Positions 34,478-42,760 of a stretch of DNA of 64,000 nt are shown here, one piece after another. Numbering within the stretch: position 1 is the stretch's first letter; the number at the start of each line of letters is the position of its first letter. The translations under genes and the position numbers were made by a program. The stretch is taken from NCBI GenBank assembly GCA_947474595.1, contig CANJIV010000001.1:62001-126000 (forward strand), in the 5' to 3' direction. The notes below the pieces were generated by a model. The model worked only from the letters and a program-made list of their open reading frames with translations, made no database searches and had not been told where the DNA came from. Source of the stretch: Solirubrobacterales bacterium (GTDB lineage: Bacteria > Actinomycetota > Thermoleophilia > Solirubrobacterales > Solirubrobacteraceae).

Positions 34478-35014
34478 ATGGCACGCATCCCCTACATCGA
34501 CCCCGCGCATCCACCGGCGGCGGCGGCCGCCGATTTTGCCGACCTGCCGCGACTCAACATACTCAAACTGATGGCCCATGCAGAGACGGCTTTCGGCCCA
34601 TGGTTACGTTTCTCTGGAGCACTCCTTAATGACTTATCTCTAGATCCCAACTTGCGCCAGCTAGCAATTCTGCGCGTCGCCGCTCTCTCTCCTGGGGCAG
34701 AGTACGAGTGGGATCAACATGAAGCGATCTCACGGCAGATAGGGCTCTCGGAGGAGCGGATTGAAGCAGCACGAAGTGGTGGTGGCTCGTCCGATGACGA
34801 CCGACTGATCCTCACCTTTACCGAAGAGGTCGTTCTCAATGTCAGCCCATCTAACCCAACCTGGAAGCAGATGGCTGCTCGCTTCTCGCCGCGTGAGATC
34901 GTAGAACTATTGATGGTGATCGGGCAGTACATGATGGTCGCACGCGTTATGGCCACAACACAGATAGACCCAGACCCACCGATCGGTACGGAGATATTTG
35001 CTGCGCTGCGCTAG
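34478..35014 (+). CDS. Carboxymuconolactone decarboxylase family protein
   Basis: 178 residues. The motif AEYEWDQHEAIS, with Glu, Trp and His and no cysteines, marks the CMD branch without the redox pair. LNILKLMAHAETAFGPWLRFSGALL is a typical N-terminal helix. It starts 20 bases after the beta-propeller gene and is followed by another CMD gene 133 bases later. Its reaction cannot be named; family members include 4-carboxymuconolactone decarboxylase and many uncharacterised proteins. Confidence 0.83.
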   Translation: MARIPYIDPAHPPAAAAADFADLPRLNILKLMAHAETAFGPWLRFSGALLNDLSLDPNLRQLAILRVAALSPGAEYEWDQHEAISRQIGLSEERIEAARSGGGSSDDDRLILTFTEEVVLNVSPSNPTWKQMAARFSPREIVELLMVIGQYMMVARVMATTQIDPDPPIGTEIFAALR

Positions 35015-35147
35015 CCTCGCCTTCAGTCCGCCTCAGCGTTATGTGCTCGGCCACAATAACTTCCGCAGCAGTGTTTGCGCACGCTAGGCTTGGGACTCGA
35101 GTATCGCTCTTGCCATAAGCCACTAACAACTTCAACGGAGGAACACC

Positions 35148-35714
35148 ATGGCCCGCATCACTCCCGCCCTACCAGAACAGTACGAGCCGCTCTTCGGCCC
35201 CGACGCTCCACTCAACCTTCGTATCCACGCAAACCGCCCGGAGCTTGCTGCCGCCTTCGCGACTTTCGCGATGACAGTGATGTTCGATCGCAGCGAGCTT
35301 CCGCCGCGGCTCGTCGAGCTCGTGCGCCTTCGGATCGCCTTTCACAACCAGTGCCGCAGCTGCATGGCTATCCGCTACTCGCCGGGCGCTGAAGCTGGAG
35401 TCACTGAAGATCTCGTCTGTTCACTTGAGAAGCCACACGAGGCCGACGACCTGACCGAGACAGAGCTCGCCGCGCTCGACTACGCAGACCTCTTGGCCAC
35501 CAACCACCTAGCTATCGATGACGCAACCTACGATGGCCTGCGCGAACACTTCTCGGAGCCCGAAATCGTTGAGCTCGGCGTACTCTGCGCGCTTTGCACC
35601 GGATTCGGTCGCCTTGACGCAACCTGGGACATGGTCGACGAGCTACCCGAACGGTTCGGCCAGCGCGGTGTCACAATCACCCCTTGGGGTGAAGGCGACG
35701 TGATCCGCGCATAA
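35148..35714 (+). CDS. CMD/AhpD-like protein with C-x-x-C
   Basis: 188 residues. NQCRSCMAIRY carries Cys69 and Cys72 in the AhpD-like motif. The rest is helical with ALDYADLLATNHLAIDDATYDGLREHFSEPEIVELG, typical of the family. A GGAGG-type site precedes the ATG. It pairs with the cysteine-free CMD protein at 34478. The same pattern, one member with and one without cysteines, is repeated at 27248-28164. Confidence 0.84.
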   Translation: MARITPALPEQYEPLFGPDAPLNLRIHANRPELAAAFATFAMTVMFDRSELPPRLVELVRLRIAFHNQCRSCMAIRYSPGAEAGVTEDLVCSLEKPHEADDLTETELAALDYADLLATNHLAIDDATYDGLREHFSEPEIVELGVLCALCTGFGRLDATWDMVDELPERFGQRGVTITPWGEGDVIRA

Positions 35715-35766
35715 CTACGTCGCGGCGCCCGACCGGCTCAAAACAGTAATCGCCCGCAGTCGACGG

Positions 35767-36534
35767 TTAGGCGCTATAGCCGCCGTCGACTGCGATCACC
35801 TGGCCGCTGATGTAGGTCGCGTCAGAGGATGTGAGGAAGTCGACAAGTGCTGCGACCTCTTCTGGCTCCCCCATGCGGCCCAGAGGGGTCTGATTTAGGC
35901 AGCTAGCGATGACCGCCTTGGCCGTATCATCAACCTCAAAGGAGGTGAGCACGATGCCAGCGTTGATCACGCCAGGAGCTACGCCGTTAAGGCGTACGTT
36001 GTGCTGACCAACCTCGCGAGCGGCCTGGCGCATCAAGCCAGCTACCGCCGTCTTGGGAACGCCCGACATCCCATCGTCTTCAAGTGTTCGCAGAATCGCA
36101 GTAGTGAGGAAGAGCACGATGCTGCCACCGCCCGAGGCCTTCAGAGCGTCAGATGCATGGCGGATGACGTTGAATGATCCGTAGACGTCGGTGTCGAAGA
36201 TCCGCTTGAAATCTTCATCCTTAACCGCATCGAGAGCACAGAGCGGGATCGCTGGACCAGTAACTGAGACAACCGCATCGAGCTTGCCCCAGTCAGAGAC
36301 GCCGCGGGCAATGAAGGCCTTGACGGAGTCGCTGTCGGTCATGTCAACCTGAGCGGTCTTGGCCGACCCGCCGCTTTCGGTGATCTCTTTGGCCAAAGCC
36401 TCGGCCTTCTCTACGTTTGATAGATAGCCGATCGTGACCGGCGCCCGTCGCGCGAGACGCCGCGTAGCTGGCGCTCCCAAGCCTCCAGCTCCGCCGAGGA
36501 TTGCGATTCCGTTTTGATTCTCTGTAGTAGTCAT
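35767..36534 (-). CDS. SDR-fold protein lacking the catalytic tyrosine
   Basis: 255 residues from the ATG at 36534. The cofactor loop is GGAGGLG. The catalytic Lys161 is in place, but the residue four before it, normally Tyr, is Ser157 (SGVPK), and the upstream Ser position is Thr. The NNAG motif is replaced by VTGPA. Strand and helix pattern and the final VDGGYSA are otherwise normal. It may bind NAD(P) without being a standard dehydrogenase, or use a different mechanism. Confidence 0.8.
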   Translation of the reverse strand: MTTTENQNGIAILGGAGGLGAPATRRLARRAPVTIGYLSNVEKAEALAKEITESGGSAKTAQVDMTDSDSVKAFIARGVSDWGKLDAVVSVTGPAIPLCALDAVKDEDFKRIFDTDVYGSFNVIRHASDALKASGGGSIVLFLTTAILRTLEDDGMSGVPKTAVAGLMRQAAREVGQHNVRLNGVAPGVINAGIVLTSFEVDDTAKAVIASCLNQTPLGRMGEPEEVAALVDFLTSSDATYISGQVIAVDGGYSA

Positions 36535-36749
36535 ACGAAACACGAAACCACATTCGATGGCTCCAAGAGCAACCTAATAGGCGACCGCCTTGGAGAGACC
36601 TACGAGAGCTGCGTGCCCGCTAGCGCTACGCTCCACCCCAAAGAGCGCAAGATCACGTTGTGCGTTAGCCCAGCGCGCGACTCAGCCAGCCATGCGCGAT
36701 GACCGCCTGGCTGGAATGGTCTTGCCTTCCACGCAACCAAAGGAGTGCA

Positions 36750-37514
36750 GTGCAGGATCCCAAGAATCTATTTGACCTCTCTGGAAAAGTCGCCCTTGTA
36801 ACCGGGGGTAGCCGCGGGCTTGGCCGAGAGATGGTGTTGGCGATGGCCGCAGTTGGAGCCGACGTCGTGATCGCCAGCCGCAAGCTCGATAGCTGCGAAG
36901 CGCTGGCCGCAGAGGTTCGCTCCACGACCGGTCGACGAGCCCTCGCCGTAGCTGCTCATGCGGCTAACTGGGATGACATGGACGCACTCGCCGATGCAGC
37001 CTATGCCGAGTTCGGCAAGGTCGACATCTTGGTAAACAACGCTGGAATGTCGCCGCTCTACGCTGACGTAACGGCTGTTACTGAAGAGCTGTGGGACAAG
37101 ACGCTTGGCGTCAACCTAAAAGGCCCGTTCCGCCTAACCTCGCTTGTGGGATCGCGCATGGCGCAGTCAGGCGGCGGTTCGATCATCAACGTCTCGAGCG
37201 CCGCTGCCCGCTATCCGAAGCCGGAAGTGATCCCATACGCCGCTGCTAAAGCAGGGCTCAATGCGATGACCCAAGCCTTCGCCTTCGTTTGGGGCCCAAG
37301 CGTCCGCGTCAACTCGATCCTGCCAGGCTCATTCCTGACCGACATCTCAAAGGCATGGGACGAAGACGTCTTTGCAGCCGAGGCCCAAGGCTACGCTCTA
37401 AAGCGTGGCGGGCGCCCGGAAGAGATCGTCGGCGCGGCACTGTACTTGGCAAGCGACGCCTCGAGCTTTACAACTGGAGCGCTGCTAGACGTCGATGGCG
37501 GCTATCGGCCGTAA
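36750..37514 (+). CDS. SDR family oxidoreductase
   Basis: 254 residues from a GTG at 36750. AAAGGAG at 36739-36745 lies four bases upstream, which decides this start over an ATG at 36699. NLFDLSGKVALVTGGSRGLG is followed by VNNAG, NVSS and the catalytic YAAAK. It is the first gene of a long plus-strand run to 43981 with a hydrolase (27 bases), MmgE/PrpD, PaaK-like ligase, DUF35, thiolase and P450. Confidence 0.88.
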   Translation: MQDPKNLFDLSGKVALVTGGSRGLGREMVLAMAAVGADVVIASRKLDSCEALAAEVRSTTGRRALAVAAHAANWDDMDALADAAYAEFGKVDILVNNAGMSPLYADVTAVTEELWDKTLGVNLKGPFRLTSLVGSRMAQSGGGSIINVSSAAARYPKPEVIPYAAAKAGLNAMTQAFAFVWGPSVRVNSILPGSFLTDISKAWDEDVFAAEAQGYALKRGGRPEEIVGAALYLASDASSFTTGALLDVDGGYRP

Positions 37515-37541
37515 TTAGTCAACCCAAAGCAAGGAGAAGTC

Positions 37542-38348
37542 ATGGCGATGCTTAAGGTCGAAGGCGACCGCAATATCTACTACGAAAGCCACCCCGGAAC
37601 TAAACGACCAGTGGTACTTGTCCACGCTTGGGGCATGACCGGTCGCCTATGGGATCGCGTAACCCCGGAGCTAATCGAAGACGGCCACCAAGTGATCGTT
37701 ATGGATCTGCGCGGCTGCGACCGTTCTGACAACGATTTCGTCGACTACTCGGTAGCGGCACTCGGCTCTGACGTCGTCAAGCTCGTAGACCATCTCGGCC
37801 TAGAGGGTCCTGTCCTAAACGGTTGGTCGTGCGGCGGCGCAGTCGTCTCAGATGCCGCGGGCAAGCTAGGCGATCGCCTCGGCGGCCTTGTTCTGACCTG
37901 TGGGGCCAGCCCGCGCTGGACGGCCACCGATGACTTTCCCCAAGGCAACCCCCGCCAAGCAGCCGACGACACGCTGGTCGGCCTTCGCACTGCGCGAGCC
38001 GATACGGCCTGGATGGTCTCTGGGCTTATCTGCCATGGCGAAATCAGCGACGCCACACAGCACTGGATGTACGAGATGTTCATGGCTAATTCACCACGGG
38101 CAGATGAAACGTTGGCTGATCTGCGAGACGTCGATCTGCGCGACGTACTGCCGACGATCACCGCTCCGGCGCTCGTATTTGGCGGCCGCCATGACCTCTT
38201 CGTTCCTCACGGCATCGCCGAAGCAGCAGCAGAGCTGCTCCCCGCTGGACGGCTCGTATCCTGCGAGGGCAGCGGTCACGCTCCGCCGGTCGAGGAGCCA
38301 GACCTGTATCTGAGCGAGCTACGTGCGTTTCTAGCTGAACTAGGCTAA
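37542..38348 (+). CDS. Alpha/beta hydrolase
   Basis: 268 residues with Ser96 in GWSCGG, Asp218 in GGRHDLF and His246 in GSGHAPP. The hydrolase at 9395-10204 has its triad at exactly the same residue numbers and shares the N-terminal IYYE and the long lid region, so the two are paralogues. HAWGM replaces HGWGM at the oxyanion region. AAGGAG precedes the ATG. It lies between an SDR and an MmgE/PrpD gene. Confidence 0.88.
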   Translation: MAMLKVEGDRNIYYESHPGTKRPVVLVHAWGMTGRLWDRVTPELIEDGHQVIVMDLRGCDRSDNDFVDYSVAALGSDVVKLVDHLGLEGPVLNGWSCGGAVVSDAAGKLGDRLGGLVLTCGASPRWTATDDFPQGNPRQAADDTLVGLRTARADTAWMVSGLICHGEISDATQHWMYEMFMANSPRADETLADLRDVDLRDVLPTITAPALVFGGRHDLFVPHGIAEAAAELLPAGRLVSCEGSGHAPPVEEPDLYLSELRAFLAELG

Positions 38349-38355
38349 TTCTGCC

Positions 38356-39744
38356 GTGAGTAGCCAACCTGCGGCGGTGGTTCTGGCTGGCTTTAGCTCC
38401 ACTTTGAACTTGGGAGATATCCCCCCGCGGGTAGTTGAGATCGGCGCCCAGCACATGCTTGACGTGCTGGGCGCCGGGCTAGCTGGCGCCGGTATCGGTA
38501 GCGCCGACCACGCCCTTACGGTCGGAATCGCCCAAGGCGGCACACCGGAGTCCTCGGTGATCGGATGCGAGACTCGTCTGCCTGCTCCGCTGGCAGCCTT
38601 CGTTAATGGCACGCTGTCGCACGCGCTGGAATTCGATGACACCCACGAGGGAGCTATTGCCCACGTTAGCGCTGTGGTTGCACCAGCCGCCCTTGCGGCC
38701 TCTGAGGCCCATGGCGCTAGTGGCGCCGACGCCTTGGTTGCATACATAGCGGGGGTTGAAGTCATCGGGCGCCTAGGTGTGGCCGCTAAGGGTTTATACG
38801 CACGAGGCTTTCATCCAACCTCGGTGTTAGGTGTATTTGGCGCGACGGCCGCTGCCGCGCGTGCGTGCGGCGCAGATCAGACTACGACGGTGAACGCTTT
38901 GGGCATCGCTGGCAGCTTCGCCTCTGGCCTATTCGCGTACCTCGACGATGGCTCGGCGACCAAGCCGCTGCACGCTGGATGGGCCGCGCAAGCTGGCGTT
39001 TACGCGGTATCGCTTGCCCTAGCTGGCGCGACGGGGCCTGCGCGAGTAATCGAATCGCGCTTTGGCCTTTTCTCTTCTCACTTAGACCAACAGCCAGACC
39101 TAGCGCCGCGCCTAGATGACTTAGGGGAGATATGGGAGAGCGAACTGGTGTCAATGAAGGCCTACCCGGCCTGCCATTTCATCCACGCCCCGGTTGCCCA
39201 AGCGGCCGACCTGATCGAAGGAGCATCGCTTACACCTAGCGATATCGAGTCGATAGTGGTTGCCATACCCGATCAGGGCGTCGGGCTCGTGCTCGATCCA
39301 ATTGAAGCGAAGTACAGCCCACGCACCAGCCCCGACGCCAAGTTCAGCCTGCCCTACTGTCTAGCGACGCGCGTCATTACAGGGCGTCTAGACGTGTTGT
39401 CTTTTGATCTAGAGGCGATCACCAACCAAGAGGTCCTTTCGCTCGCCCGGCGCGTGACGGCACGTCCGTGGGGAGACTCCCCGGCTCCCTCGCAGTTCGC
39501 TGGACAGGTCGAAATCATCACAACCAATGGCGAACGCCTCTCCTCCTTGGCGTCGGGGCCACCAGGCATACCTAGCTTGCGCATGAGCCCCGAAGAGGTC
39601 TTCGCAAAATACAGCCGCAACGCGACCCTCTTATTAGATCAAGCAACAGCCGAGCATCTTGGCGTCTCTATGCTGGCCCTAAAAGACCAGCGCGACATTG
39701 GGGCGCTGCTTGAAGCTGTTCGGGTCGAGAGCGGCAATCTGTAG
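38356..39744 (+). CDS. MmgE/PrpD family protein
   Basis: 462 residues from a GTG seven bases after the hydrolase stop. FVNGTLSHALEFDDTHEGAIAHVSAVV is the signature near residues 77-103, followed by GFHPTSVLGVFGATAAAARACG and MKAYPACHFIHAP. The family includes 2-methylcitrate dehydratase and cis-aconitate decarboxylase, which are cofactor-free lyases, and many members in catabolic clusters with unknown substrates. Placement between a hydrolase and a PaaK-like ligase argues for a catabolic dehydratase rather than the propionate pathway, since no prpB or prpC is near. Confidence 0.85.
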   Translation: MSSQPAAVVLAGFSSTLNLGDIPPRVVEIGAQHMLDVLGAGLAGAGIGSADHALTVGIAQGGTPESSVIGCETRLPAPLAAFVNGTLSHALEFDDTHEGAIAHVSAVVAPAALAASEAHGASGADALVAYIAGVEVIGRLGVAAKGLYARGFHPTSVLGVFGATAAAARACGADQTTTVNALGIAGSFASGLFAYLDDGSATKPLHAGWAAQAGVYAVSLALAGATGPARVIESRFGLFSSHLDQQPDLAPRLDDLGEIWESELVSMKAYPACHFIHAPVAQAADLIEGASLTPSDIESIVVAIPDQGVGLVLDPIEAKYSPRTSPDAKFSLPYCLATRVITGRLDVLSFDLEAITNQEVLSLARRVTARPWGDSPAPSQFAGQVEIITTNGERLSSLASGPPGIPSLRMSPEEVFAKYSRNATLLLDQATAEHLGVSMLALKDQRDIGALLEAVRVESGNL

Positions 39745-39851
39745 CGACTCACAGCGATTGAAGCATCGGCAGATTCCCGCCGCGTCGACTTAGCGCTAGT
39801 TTTCCCTCTGACATCTGAGCTGCAAACGCGTTAGAAAGAGGGGAAGTCGAC

Positions 39852-41234
39852 GTGCAGAGTGATAGCCGCGGCTACCGCCGCTACTGGGACCAAGAGCGCG
39901 AGACGATGGATCCGCGCCAACGTGACAAGCTGATCCTCGCAAGGATCAAGGCCCAACTCACCTACGTCTACCAAGAGCTGCCCTTCTACCGCGACCACTA
40001 CGACGCGCATGGGTTTAAGCCAGATGACGTCAAGACGATCGAGGACTTCACCGCCAAAGTCCCTGTGATTACTAAGAAGATGCTTGTCGCAGACCAGCTG
40101 CTTAACCCGCCCTTCGGTAGCTATGCAGGCAACCACTCGCCAGATGGCCTTGCTCGAATCCACGGCTCGTCAGGAACCTCCGGGACTCCAACGATGTACT
40201 GCGTCTCCCATAAGGACTGGGAACGCTCTCGGGAACTCGTCGCACTAGCAATGTGGGCGATGGGCGCGCGGCCCTGTGATATCGCCCAGATCGGCTTTCC
40301 GTTCTCACTCTTCTTCGGCGGCTGGGGAGTGCTTCAAGGCCTTGAACATATCGGCGTTACGACCTTCCCGCTCGGGAATATTGACTCCGAGCGTCACCTC
40401 GATTTGATGTACCGCATTGGCTCAACGATTTTTAGTGCGACACCGTCTTACTGTCAGCATCTGACGACGGTTGCAGAGCGGATGGGCTTAGACCTCGCCG
40501 ACTCGCCGGTCCAGCGACTGATCGTGGGTGGCGAGCCAGGCGGCAGCCTGCCAGGCACGCGCGATGTGATCAGCAAAGCTTGGGGAGCATCGGTACACGA
40601 CTCTGGCTCGACGTCGGAGATGTACCCCTTCAACACCAACGTAACCGCGGTCCCCGAGGACGGCGTCTTGCTAATTAATGACGAGGTATTTACAGAGGTC
40701 GTTGATCGCGACAACGCAAACGTGGCGCTACCTCACGGCGAGCGAGGCGCGATCGTCTACACCCACCTCTGGCGCGAATCGCAGCCGATGATCCGTTTTT
40801 GGCCTGGCGATGAGACTTACATGGTTCACGACGGCCCCACATCATGCGGCCGTACCTATCCGCGTCTACCTGAGGGAGTAATCGGACGTCTCGACGACAT
40901 GCTGATCATCCGTGGGGCCAACATCTACCCAAGCGCGGTCGAGACCGTCCTGCGTCAGGTTGATGGCCTCGGCCCAGAGTTCGAGATCCTCGTTGACAAG
41001 AGGGGCTCGATGGATGAGATCACCGTCCGCGTCGAGCTGACCGAGACTAGAGCCCGAGAGCTTGAGAACTCCCCAGCCGATGCCCGCCAGCAGATCGCTA
41101 AAGATGTCGAGCACCGCCTCAAGGGCGCACTTCAAATCCGCGTCCCGGTCGAACTAATCTCACCCGGCACGCTCGAGCCAACTGTCCTTAAGGCCCGTCG
41201 GGTTGTAGATCGACGCAACCTCGCCAACACCTAG
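39852..41234 (+). CDS. Phenylacetate-CoA-ligase-like (PaaK family) AMP-forming ligase
   Basis: 460 residues from a GTG at 39852, preceded by a purine-rich GAGGGGAAG. YDAHGFKPDDVKTIEDF and the ATP loop SSGTSGTPT at 106-114 identify the PaaK family, as do IIRGANIYPSAVE and the C-terminal DUF4009-like region. It forms CoA thioesters of aryl or related acids. The short family length is normal. It is three bases ahead of the DUF35 gene. The substrate need not be phenylacetate. Confidence 0.87.
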   Translation: MQSDSRGYRRYWDQERETMDPRQRDKLILARIKAQLTYVYQELPFYRDHYDAHGFKPDDVKTIEDFTAKVPVITKKMLVADQLLNPPFGSYAGNHSPDGLARIHGSSGTSGTPTMYCVSHKDWERSRELVALAMWAMGARPCDIAQIGFPFSLFFGGWGVLQGLEHIGVTTFPLGNIDSERHLDLMYRIGSTIFSATPSYCQHLTTVAERMGLDLADSPVQRLIVGGEPGGSLPGTRDVISKAWGASVHDSGSTSEMYPFNTNVTAVPEDGVLLINDEVFTEVVDRDNANVALPHGERGAIVYTHLWRESQPMIRFWPGDETYMVHDGPTSCGRTYPRLPEGVIGRLDDMLIIRGANIYPSAVETVLRQVDGLGPEFEILVDKRGSMDEITVRVELTETRARELENSPADARQQIAKDVEHRLKGALQIRVPVELISPGTLEPTVLKARRVVDRRNLANT

Positions 41235-41237
41235 CCC

Positions 41238-41636
41238 ATGAACTCACTGCCACCAGCCTCGAAGAAATTAGACGCACTAGCCGACCCTCGCCCGGTGATA
41301 ATCCAAGCTGGACAACACCACCTACTTGACGGCCGTAGCTGTCAGGCGTGCGGTCACGCGATCGCACTACAGCTACCGCTCTGTCCGCGCTGCCGCGGCC
41401 CAGTAGAACCAGCCCAATTTGGCCCCAGAGGGGTGATTTGGGCGCTGACGGTAGTCCATGTCCCCGCCCGACCAGACGACAAGGTGCCTTACACTCTTGC
41501 CTACGTTGATCTCGATCAAGGACCTCGCCTGCTCGCCTCCGTAGCCCCCACCGACGCTACCGTTGAGGTCGGATCATCCGTCGCACTTACCGCGCTCTCT
41601 GCGCTAGGTGATCCCACGGTAGAGGTGGCCCCATGA
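41238..41636 (+). CDS. DUF35 OB-fold / zinc-ribbon protein
   Basis: 132 residues. A zinc ribbon uses Cys35, Cys38, Cys49 and Cys52 (C-x2-C-x10-C-x2-C) and is followed by an OB-fold (VIWALTVVHVP). Such proteins bind acyl-CoA and pair with thiolase-like enzymes, for example the Ltp2 aldolase and SCP2-type thiolases. Its TGA overlaps the thiolase ATG (ATGA), so they are coupled and likely form a complex. Confidence 0.87.
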   Translation: MNSLPPASKKLDALADPRPVIIQAGQHHLLDGRSCQACGHAIALQLPLCPRCRGPVEPAQFGPRGVIWALTVVHVPARPDDKVPYTLAYVDLDQGPRLLASVAPTDATVEVGSSVALTALSALGDPTVEVAP

Positions 41637-42754
41637 CGGTTTCCATTTGGGGCGTGGGCACCTCTATGTTTGGCCGTCAGCCAGCGAGACTGCCAGCGCA
41701 GCTCGCTTGGGATGCGATCCAAGAAGCCCTTGAAGACGCGGCCGTAGACGGAGTAGACGCCGCATATGTTGGGACCGTCTTCGGGGCGCCCGGAGTTGCC
41801 CAGCGTGCCCTCAGCGGCGTCGGCATCACCGGTATCCCGATTATCACCGTCGAAAACGCATGCGCAAGCGGGACGACCGCCTTCCACGAAGCCCACGCGG
41901 CGATCGCCGCTGGCCGTTACGAGCGCGTGCTGGCACTGGGGATTGAGCAGATGAGCACGCTCTTCGACGGCCCGATCACGCCGGAGACGACCGATAGCGA
42001 ACAAGCATCCGGACTCCTACTGCCAGCCCTCTACGCCCTGAGCGCCTCTCGCTACATGGCCGACTATGGGATGACCCTCTCTGATCTGGCCCAAGTTGCG
42101 GTCAAGAACTCTCGTCACGGCAGCCTCAATCCGCGAGCCCAACGCCGGCGCGCGGTTACCGAAGAGGAGATTCTCAGCTCGAGGCCGATAGCTGAACCTC
42201 TCACCCTCTTCCAGTGCGCGGGCCTCTCAGATGCGGCGGCCGCAGCCGTCCTAGGCCATGAGCGCCGTGACGATCGGGACGTTGCCATCCGCGCCAGTGC
42301 ACTGAAGTCGGGGCTGGCGTGGGATCAAGCCTCTAAGCACGTATGGGGATTTGATGTCGTGGCTGATACGAGCGCGATCGCCTACGCCCAAGCGGGACTA
42401 GGACCTGACGACATCGATGTCGTAGAACTCCACGATGCCTTCACGATTGGCGAGCTGGTCACCGCCGAGGCTCTCGGCCTCGCCGCCCCCGGACAAGGCG
42501 CGTCACTGGTGCGATCAGGGGAGGCATCGCTAGGGGGCCGCCGTCCGATCAATCCTTCGGGCGGCCTACTGTCGCGCGGGCATCCGCTCGGTGCCACCGG
42601 ACTGGCTCAGATCGCTGAGATAACCTGGCAGCTACGCGGTGAAGCTGGGCCACGCCAAGTTCAAGGCGCTCGTACTGGCCTCGTGGAAACCATGGGCGGC
42701 GGCGCATCGGGGATCGACGGCAATGGCTGCGTCGTCACAATCCTGGGAGGATGA
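41633..42754 (+). CDS. Thiolase (SCP-x type), partner of DUF35
   Basis: 373 residues. The nucleophile Cys77 is in VENACASG, the His in ELHDAF and the GHPLGATG loop are present, and the late Cys is in GNGCVV. All four catalytic elements of a thiolase are visible, so 3-ketoacyl-CoA thiolysis is more likely than the aldol cleavage of Ltp2-type relatives, which lack some of these residues. It would release acetyl- or propionyl-CoA from the degraded chain. A P450 gene follows after six bases. Confidence 0.88.
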   Translation: MTVSIWGVGTSMFGRQPARLPAQLAWDAIQEALEDAAVDGVDAAYVGTVFGAPGVAQRALSGVGITGIPIITVENACASGTTAFHEAHAAIAAGRYERVLALGIEQMSTLFDGPITPETTDSEQASGLLLPALYALSASRYMADYGMTLSDLAQVAVKNSRHGSLNPRAQRRRAVTEEEILSSRPIAEPLTLFQCAGLSDAAAAAVLGHERRDDRDVAIRASALKSGLAWDQASKHVWGFDVVADTSAIAYAQAGLGPDDIDVVELHDAFTIGELVTAEALGLAAPGQGASLVRSGEASLGGRRPINPSGGLLSRGHPLGATGLAQIAEITWQLRGEAGPRQVQGARTGLVETMGGGASGIDGNGCVVTILGG

Positions 42755-42760
42755 GAGTCA

